The notes beneath the pieces were generated by a model. The model made no database searches and had not been told where the DNA came from. It saw only the letters and a program-made list of their open reading frames with translations. The translations under genes and the position numbers were made by a program. Shown piece after piece: positions 56,669-64,000 of a stretch of DNA of 64,000 nt (position 1 is the first letter of the stretch; every line of letters starts with the position of its first letter). The stretch lies in assembly GCA_007026445.1 (NCBI GenBank), contig VDMD01000025.1:62001-126000 (forward strand). Direction: 5' to 3'. This DNA is from Schizophyllum amplum (Eukaryota; Basidiomycota; Agaricomycetes; Agaricales; Schizophyllaceae).

Positions 56669-58188
56669 ATGCGAACCATCATGCCCTCTATACCCATTGA
56701 CGCGACCCTTGCACCGGAAATCGTCGAGTTTTGGGGCAGGCGCTACCGCGAAGTCAAGGAGGAGCTCGAGGAACTCAAGGTATGCGCTATTTCGCATGCC
56801 TTGGTCTTCTGCTGACGCTCCACCTTGGCATTCCAGGCTGCGTCCGGCGCGAAGGAGAATTGCGCGCCCTCCGGGAAGGTTGCGCGCCTATGAGGGTGGA
56901 AGCCTGCTCGCCCAGATTGACACTCACCTCTCGTCTTTGCGCAAGAAGGACAAGGTCGCGAGGGACGTGCTGTCGTCGAAGAAGGACGAGATTCTGTTAC
57001 GGGAGGCACTTTCTGCAGCCGCCAAAGAGCGCGACGACTGCGCTTCCGCGCCGCAGCTCTTGAGGCAGACCGGGTCGTGTTGACGAACCAGGTGCGCACA
57101 TCTGCGTGGGATGACCGGCAGCGTGCTAATGGACGTAGGTGCAAGCCTACATGATCCAGGCGGCGGCTCTTGCTGCAGAGTCTTGCAGCGCCAGAATGGC
57201 CACAATCCATAAGGTGTTCCCGCCTACGTCCTTTGTGGACAAGGACTTCCAGGCGGCGCCGGTTGTCCTTGCAGAACCGGAAGCCTTCATGCACTCGTTG
57301 CCACCGGTGAGTTTGGGCGCATATATGCGGCCAAGTTTGCTGATGCGTGCGTTGCAGCAATATACCAGTGGCACACGGTGAGTACTGAAGCTGGTGGGTG
57401 CGTCTCGGCAGCTGACGCGCTCTTCACAGGCTGTACTTTTTGCCACGTCCACCAGCGTGTATGCCCCTTCACGTACCGCGTTCTGCGCAACCAGGCTATT
57501 GGTTCTATCCTGTTCTGCTCGCGCCAGCGGATACGCACTTCGAGCTCATCGTTGAGGGAAGCCCAGGACAGGTATGGAGAGCACATATGCGTACCAGGTT
57601 CCTGCTTATCCTCCTCAGTGGACATACCTTGGACGCTACGTGACGGTTAACATGCCGGGTCAAGAGATGAAGTTGTCGGAGTGGATGATGCTTGATGAGC
57701 GCGTAGGTTCTACCCGTTCCGAATCTCGTCACACGTCTGACGCGACATAGACAAAACAGGCTCACTGCCATCGCATCGCAGCACATACGACAGAAAACGG
57801 TCAAACGCCTTCCGTTGCAACGCAGCTCGAGGTTCGTCGCCGCTACGACACCGGCGAATGGAACGTGCCCTGCTACTCCTTGCAATGTATTGGTTACGAC
57901 CTCAACCTCTATGCTACCCTGCACGAAGTAGCACTGGCGACTTCGCGCCGCGGCAGTCTGGCGTCGGACCAGGGCACGGTCGTTATGCGACGAGACGAAG
58001 TCTCTCGCGAGAACTCCTTGACGCCCTCGACGGTGGAGCTGGAAACGGGACGCAAACGCAAAGCGCAGTCCCCCGTGCTAGGCGAAGGGGAGAATATGGA
58101 GGCAAATAGCAGCTTGAGCACGAACGCGCCTGCTGGGAAGAAGTCGAGGCTAATACTGCGCGACCTGCCGGTGCAAGAGCAGCAGTAG
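56669..58188 (+). CDS. DUF6697-like protein of unknown function
   Basis: Starting at the ATG at 56669 (a second ATG is at 56681), the N-terminus is helical and charged (IVEFWGRRYREVKEELEELK; LRKKDKVARDVLSSKKDEILL) and likely forms a coiled coil. The C-terminal domain has YLGRYVTVNMPGQEMKLSEW (about 57630-57690), then a Cys/Tyr-rich block, RRYDTGEWNVPCYSLQCIGYD (about 57835-57900). This resembles the DUF6697 proteins of agaricomycetes by eye; I am not certain. The tail is Ser/Lys-rich (GRKRKAQSP; GKKSRL) and could be a nuclear localisation signal. Several short introns are needed. The frame is unclear near 56890 and 57050. Confidence 0.65.
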
Positions 58189-58514
58189 CTGCGTGCTCCT
58201 GTATGGTCATTGACATACGCGTGCAGACGCTTATACCCTTACGTTGCATTCCATTTGCTGCCTTACTGTAATCTCCTAACTCGGATCAGAAGATACCCAA
58301 GATGATCAACTTATTCCTTCTACATGATTCCTCGGCGAGCTGTGGAAGGTGAACACGGGTCATGACACGTGCCCCGAACAAGTTGAACTTGATCGATTGG
58401 AGTCGACGATCAGGCTTGTTTCCTACCGCCACCTCCTTTCTCCCCTCCAGCTCATGCCCCCACCATCCTCTGAAGAAAAAAACTGTCATATTGAACCTCT
58501 TGGACTAAAGTGGG
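58189..58514. other. Intergenic, no gene seen
   Basis: The 3' flank of the DUF6697-like gene and the promoter of FunK1 C. Nothing is recognised. Confidence 0.45.
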
Positions 58515-61394
58515 ATGCGAAGTGAAGGTGTCCGTGATAGGCAGCAGGTTCGCGTAGCGGACACGGACGCGTTCTTGGATCGCTGTCTTCCCGACCGGTT
58601 CGGCGTCGTGGACAACATTGTGCAGGAGCTCGGACGCCGGGGCCTGTATCACGTATCCGAGGAGCGCTGGGACGGGTTCCCAGACGTGGACGCGACGGCT
58701 TGGTCGGCCGAGCGGGATCAGCTGTGCGCGGCGTTCACGAGGCTGGCGAACTTCATCATCGCGGAGGCGGACAATTTGCTGCTCGGAGGTCTATGTTCGC
58801 ACAGCCGGTGGGTGGACTATCACTCTGTGGCGGGGACGGCTGCAAGGACGGGTGCGGGGAGCAATACCATGCGAGACAGTCGGCCGGATTGCGCGCTGGT
58901 GCTGTCCGAGCTGCACTCCGCAGACGAGAAGGCCTGGGAGAAAGGGACCGACCAGGTGCGCTAGTGTGACTTGATTTGGTCCTTGTTGACCTGACGCGGT
59001 CTTCGTTGACTTGTTGTGCGGGTTCTTTATTCATTGCGCCCCTTGCAGCCGGCGGCTGGTGGCGGCAGGTCGCTGTACCTATGGAGGTCACGCACTGGCC
59101 GAATAGTGATATCGCGGATCGGCTGTTTGCCTATATGCCAGGATGTTGCAGGATCAACAAGACAGGCGTTTCGTGCTGGGGCTCTCGATAGGTGCTCGCC
59201 ACTTGACGGTGTGGCTGCAAGACCGCTCCGGCATCTTGGGTACGGAGACACCTATTGCGTACCATGAGGTATGTATCTCTCGTACGAGCCAATAGAACGG
59301 TCATCGTGAAGCTAACTTTCAACATAGAACCCGGAGCAGCTTGTGCAGATTCTGGTCGCCCTCGTCGCGCAGCCGGAACACGCTCTTGGGTCTGACCCGA
59401 CAATGAAGGTGTACAGAGGCCTCAGCGATCCACCAATACCGGTTTATCAGTTGGCTGGGGATGCGGCTGAGTCATACATGACCTCTGTGGCGACGACACG
59501 CTGGGTCGTCGAGATGGGCGATGGCAGGTCATACTTGACCCTTGATGCCTTCGATGAAGAACATCCTTCGAACGATGGGCTGATCACTTGGGCGGCCATG
59601 AACTACGCCGACCGGGAGAAGAATCCAGAGGAGCGAAAGGTTAGGAATAAGTCGTGATTTTTTGGACGGTGATTGACTGGCCAGACAGATATACCTGCTT
59701 AAGCAGCTGTGGCGCGCGTCCGACTCCAGCGCCATATTCGAGCTCGATGTTGATGCCTCGGACTCGGACTACGTCGCTAAGACGGCGTACCACGAAAGAG
59801 TCAAACTGGACGGCAGTGAGGATACTACGGCGTCATCCATAAGGCGCGGTCTGAATTGTGTCCGACCGCCGTCTGGGCTTTTCCGGACAACAAAAGTCAT
59901 CGGCGTACCGATATACAACGAGCCACCCGTCCAGGCCGCCGACGACCATTCCATGGATTGCGTACGCACTCGCACTGTGCTATCGACCTTCGGGCTCCCT
60001 TTGACATACTTCGCGGATCGCGTGGAACTGGTGCGGACCGTGCTTGATGGCGTAAAAGGTCAGTTTCGAGCTTCGTGATTTGACTTAGGTTGACTGACAA
60101 TGTAGGGGACCGCGATATGTTCGCTCGTAATATCTTGTCTGCGGATATCTGTCCAGACAATATTTTGATCCGGGCGCTGGAGAACGGAGCGCCAACAGGA
60201 TGTCTTGTGAACGTGGACTATGCATTGAGAGAAGCTTCCTCCTTGCGTGCTGCTACAGGTTCGACTTCAGCTTGCTTTCACCGTGTATACCACTTGACAG
60301 ACCAACCAGAGAGCGATCATGTTGCGAACATCGACACACCCACCGAGGACTTCGAGGAAACCGTCGATCTCATCGAGAACACCATGAAGGTCTTGTCAAA
60401 GAGGGGTGCGATACCGAATCGACCCGATTTTGAAAGGACAGTGCTCGCGCATGCACTTCGAGCCGTTGAAGATGGAGACTCGAAGTCCAGACAACCATGC
60501 ACCGACGTAATCCCTACCGTCAGCTACCTGACGGCGACAGCTTCCTATATCCACCGAAGCTCGAATACATCGCCCGGAGCGCGATACACGTTGCAGACCC
60601 TTCGTTGGAACGTAGATGTGGCACGTAGTCTCTTTTTTGCCTGATGTGCGTGCTCAACCTATGATTTAGCCTCCATCGCGGCCGACGCTCGATTCGGAAT
60701 TACTGAAGCAGCAACCGTGGTCCCGTCCTGTATGCCAAAGTGTTAGCCCTCTTGTCGCACGCGCTCACTATATCTTCAGACCTCGATACCCTACGTCAGT
60801 CCCGAACTATCAGGCGCACAGCCTCTAGTCTTCGCATGTCGAAATTCCGGTAGATACAGGCATATCGGCCACCCCGTTTACTGGGACGCCGTTCACAACG
60901 TCGAGGCCTTCTTCTGGTCTCTCCTCTACATTTGCATCACCCGCGACGGCCCAGGATCCCACCGGCGCCGCGAGCTGACCTGCAATATGGACGAGATCCG
61001 CGATCCTGCCGAGAAGGCCGCCGTCCAAAGCCTGCGGCATATCACCAACTGCTTCTTCGACGGGGACGCGCACACCCTTCTCGTCAACAAGCGCAACCTG
61101 CACCGCGCTGCGGGCACGGACAGCGACGACGACTTCGTGAAGCACGTCCTCCCGCACGTCGCGCCGTACTTCGAACCGTTCAAGGACACACTGCGGAACC
61201 TGTTCGACGTTCTCATGCTCGCGTACGCCTTCCGCGCGTTTGAGTACCGAGACATTCACAGTCGCGCGATCGCTATACTGGAGGATCTCCTCAATAGGCT
61301 ACATTTGGACCACAGGGAGGATTCCTCGCGGGCAAGAGCATACGTGTTGAAGAAGCGGGGCGAGTACATGCACGGGTTGCGCCATAGCGTCTGA
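58515..61394 (+). CDS. FunK1-family protein kinase C
   Basis: This is the third FunK1 gene in the window and the only one on the plus strand. The ATG at 58515 begins MRSEGVRDRQQVRVADTDAF. The N-terminal helical domain reaches about 58960. A beta-rich middle (VLGLSIGARHLTVWLQDRSG) lies at about 59160-59230 and YLTLDAFDEEHPSNDGLITW at about 59530-59590. The catalytic loop is ILSADICPDNILI at about 60130-60170 and the metal-binding segment is CLVNVDYAL at about 60200. Downstream come DAVHNVEAFFWSLLYICITRDG (about 60888-60945), HITNCFFDGD (about 61040) and LMLAYAFRAFEYRDIHSRAIA (about 61210-61275). The stop is at 61394. The catalytic loop has Ala-Asp-Ile-Cys in place of HRD-Ile, and NVDYA in place of DFG. 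Confidence 0.85.
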
Positions 61395-61877
61395 TGCTGG
61401 ACATTGCACTACTATCCCTGTTGTACCATACTGGAATTATGTATACGAAGTCACCTTTCGCGTCAGATTAGGCGGAAGGAGTCGACCGTCAGTCGGTGGA
61501 TGTGGCGCAGGTGGCGCCTCTCCAAGCTTCCACCTCGCGTCCGAATATGCAACCACTCAATACTCATTACGAGCATCCTCAAAATCACACAACAAGAAGA
61601 GGATTGAAGGATCATGGGAATAAGATTAGGTGATGAAAAGTCGATACAATGGGCATGAGACAAGGATGCGTACAGTACGGTAGGTAAGAACAACAAAGAA
61701 GGGGTCCTAAAAGCACACGGCAGGCATACATATACGAGTACAGCGAGAACATCCTGAGACGAAACCGCGAGCGTGAATATGTGGTGCGCCCGCCCCCCTG
61801 CTGAAGGGGACAAGCCTGCTCGGGATAAGTAGGGGACAGCGGTGGAGGCCGGGGCAGAAAACATCCTGGACACCCGC
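61395..61877. other. Intergenic, convergent 3' flanks
   Basis: Between the FunK1 C and elongation factor 3 stop codons. Presumed 3' UTRs; no gene. Confidence 0.5.
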
Positions 61878-64000
61878 TCACAGCTCGTCGTCGGTGACAT
61901 CCTCACCGCGCTTCTTGCGCGCCATACGCTCCTTCTTGAGTTTCCGCGCCTCCGCGGACGTGATCTTCTTCACCTTCGACGTCTCAATCTTGTTGCCCAT
62001 CGCGTCGTACTTGTCCTCCTCCTCGCCCTCCTTCTTGTCGATGCGGGCGCCGGCGCCCTGTCCCTCGACCCAGTTGTGGCCGGACGCCTCGAGGTGGCCG
62101 TCACGCATAGCCCAGACCTCCTTGCAGATGGACTCGGAGAAGTCGCGGTTGTGCGTGATGATGAGCACACCACCCTCGAAGGTCTTGAGGGCCTCGATGA
62201 GCGCGGCGAGCGACTCACGGTCGAGGTAGTCTTGGGAGTCACGTCAATATATGCCAGACAAACGTAGAGGAAGACGACGTACTGGTCGGCTCGTCCAAGC
62301 AGATGACGTGAGGCCGGCGCCAGGTGGCGGCACCGAGCACGATCTTGACCTTCTGGCCACCGGAGAGACCCCTCATGGTGTTGTGCGAGACGAACTCCGG
62401 CTCGAGACCGAAGTCGGCAAAGTGCTTCTCGATCTCGCGACGCACGAGCGGGCGCAAGAGACCAAGGCGCTGGGCCTCACGGGTGTCGACCTCGAGCACT
62501 TTCTGAGAGCAAAGTCAGCACCATGCACAGCGACGATAAACAAAAGGTCTGCTCACCTTCTCGAACCCACGCTTCATGAGCTCATCACGCGACATCCAGA
62601 TGTTCTCGGACGAGGACAGGTTCTTGAACGAGATCTCGTACTCGTACGACTGCTTGAGCTTCTTGCGCGCGATGATCTCGTCGATGATGCGCTTCTGGCC
62701 CTCGACGACGACGGTGGCACCCTCCTTCATCTTCTTCTCCTCCTCCTCGGAGATCTGGCGCGTCGCCTTGCTCATCTCCTCCATATCCTCACCAGTCTGG
62801 TACCGCCAGAGCATGTACTCGAGCGGCGTCTTGTCCAGGTGGTTGTCGATGTGGTGGAAGGCGTGCTGGGCGACGTAGCCGATGACCAAGTTCGGGTGCT
62901 TCCAGATCTCACCGCCCAGGTTCGGCTCCATCTCGCCAGTGAGCAACTTGACGAGGGTGGACTTGCCGGAACCGTTGGGACCGAGGACGGCGACACGGGA
63001 AGAGAGAGAACTTGGAGGGAGATGTCGTAGAGCTGCTGGACCGGCTGCGACGGGTACTGGAAGCTGACCTTGCGCATCTTGAGCAGGGCCTTCTCCTTCG
63101 TCTTGACACCGTCGAGGAAGGGCGGGTCGGGGAGCTTGAACTTGTAGTCCTCGGCCGCCTCGAGAGTGTAGTACGACTTGGCCTCGGGCACCTTCTGGAC
63201 GAAGGCCTCAAGGTTACCTGCGTAGCGCTTGACCTTGAAGCGGTTCAAGTGGAGGACGTCGGTGATGGTGTTGTTGAGGAAGCCGGAGTCGTGCGAGACG
63301 ATGACTACGGCAGCATAAGCAAGCAAAAAGGGACCATAACGGGCAAGACTTACTCGACGTGCAGTGGGTGAGGCTGGTGAGGTAGTTCTCGAGCCAGGCG
63401 ACGTTGACGACGTCCAAGTGGTTGGTCGGCTCGTCGAGGAGCAGGATGTCGGCCTTGAAGAGCATGGCACGAGCGAGGGCGAGCTTCATCTTCCAACCGC
63501 CGGACAGGGAGCCGATGGCTTGCGCCTGGCGCTCATCGTTGAAGCCGACGGACGCGAGGGTCTCAATGACCTCGGGCTCAGCGGCCTGCACGCGCTTGTC
63601 GGTCAGGATGAACTGCAGCACAGAGGTGTCCTCCTCGCTGCCGTCGATGTCGTGCTCGACGTAGAAGGTGCGGACCTCGTCCGGAGACGGGAAGCCCTCG
63701 ACCTGGCTGTTGCTGGAGTCAGAATCGAGTGCATGAAATAGATCAAATACGTACCCGTTGGTGATAGCGCGCATGAGCGTCGACTTTCCGGTACCGTTCT
63801 TACCGCAGAGACCGTAGCGGTGGCCACGCTTGAGACGGAGGGTAGCGGTGTTGAGCAGGATCTTGGCACCGTAGGCGAGCGAGAACTGGCAGTTGCACAG
63901 GTCCTCACCCTCCTCGTCGTCCTCCGCAACCTCCTCGTCGTCGTCCTGAGACGCGGACTTGACGACCCACTCGCGGCACAGCTGGACGGGCTCCGGGTTG
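61878..64000 (-). CDS. TEF3: Elongation factor 3 (eEF3), N-terminal part beyond right edge
   Basis: eEF3 is the fungal ribosome-associated ABC-F ATPase that drives E-site tRNA release during elongation. The visible part starts in the linker before ABC1 ([20 protein letters not shown], about 63900). ABC1 has Walker [10 protein letters not shown] (about 63790), signature [15 protein letters not shown] (about 63500) and Walker [13 protein letters not shown] (about 63440). ABC2 has Walker [10 protein letters not shown] (about 62970), signature [16 protein letters not shown] (about 62370) and LDEPTNYLD split by an intron at about 62226-62286. The chromodomain-like insertion typical of eEF3 sits inside ABC2 (about 62730-62560). 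The C-terminus is Lys-rich, as in yeast eEF3, and stops at 61878. One base appears to be missing in a TC run near 63010, before [13 protein letters not shown]. The HEAT-repeat and four-helix parts lie outside the window. Confidence 0.93.

Overview
The window reads as nuclear DNA of a filamentous basidiomycete, most likely an agaricomycete and possibly Polyporales. The coding DNA is GC-rich and cut by many introns of about 45-60 nt. It carries lineage-typical genes: three FunK1 kinases, DUF6699 and DUF6697-like proteins, a cerato-platanin, a HeLo-domain protein and an M50B-like peptidase. The species call is inference.

Left host block (1-31.9 kb). In order: the splicing factor CWC22 (minus, running off the left edge); a LACTB2-type metallo-beta-lactamase (plus); an NAD(P)-binding SDR-like protein (minus); a HeLo/F-BAR/SH3/SH3 fusion protein (minus); a secreted cerato-platanin (plus); an M50B-like membrane peptidase (minus); a Ser/Thr kinase (plus); a DUF6699 protein (plus); FunK1 kinase A (minus); mitochondrial Asn-tRNA synthetase (minus); FunK1 kinase B (minus); a Zn2Cys6 transcription factor (minus); and adenylate kinase (minus).

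Transposon block (32-54 kb). A 19.9-kb LTR element of the Ty3/Gypsy chromovirus type lies on the minus strand. It has two 510-bp LTRs that look identical and a 5-bp target duplication (AACGT). It encodes one unbroken 2771-codon gag-pol ORF and a second 447-codon ORF near the 3' LTR. The element had landed in a small TIR element and now carries nested cargo: a 5.5-kb element with about 1.4-kb terminal inverted repeats (itself holding a 2.4-kb inverted-repeat element), two TA-flanked MITEs, and an antisense, spliced-looking gene fragment.

Right host block (54.8-64 kb). It holds OST48/WBP1 (plus), a DUF6697-like protein (plus), FunK1 kinase C (plus) and elongation factor 3 (minus, running off the right edge).

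The host genes form no metabolic cluster; conserved housekeeping genes sit between fungus-specific families. The item most likely to be new biology is the HeLo/F-BAR/SH3 fusion. A second theme is quality: several conserved host genes have single-base frame breaks at short homopolymer or dinucleotide runs, while the 8.3-kb gag-pol frame has none.
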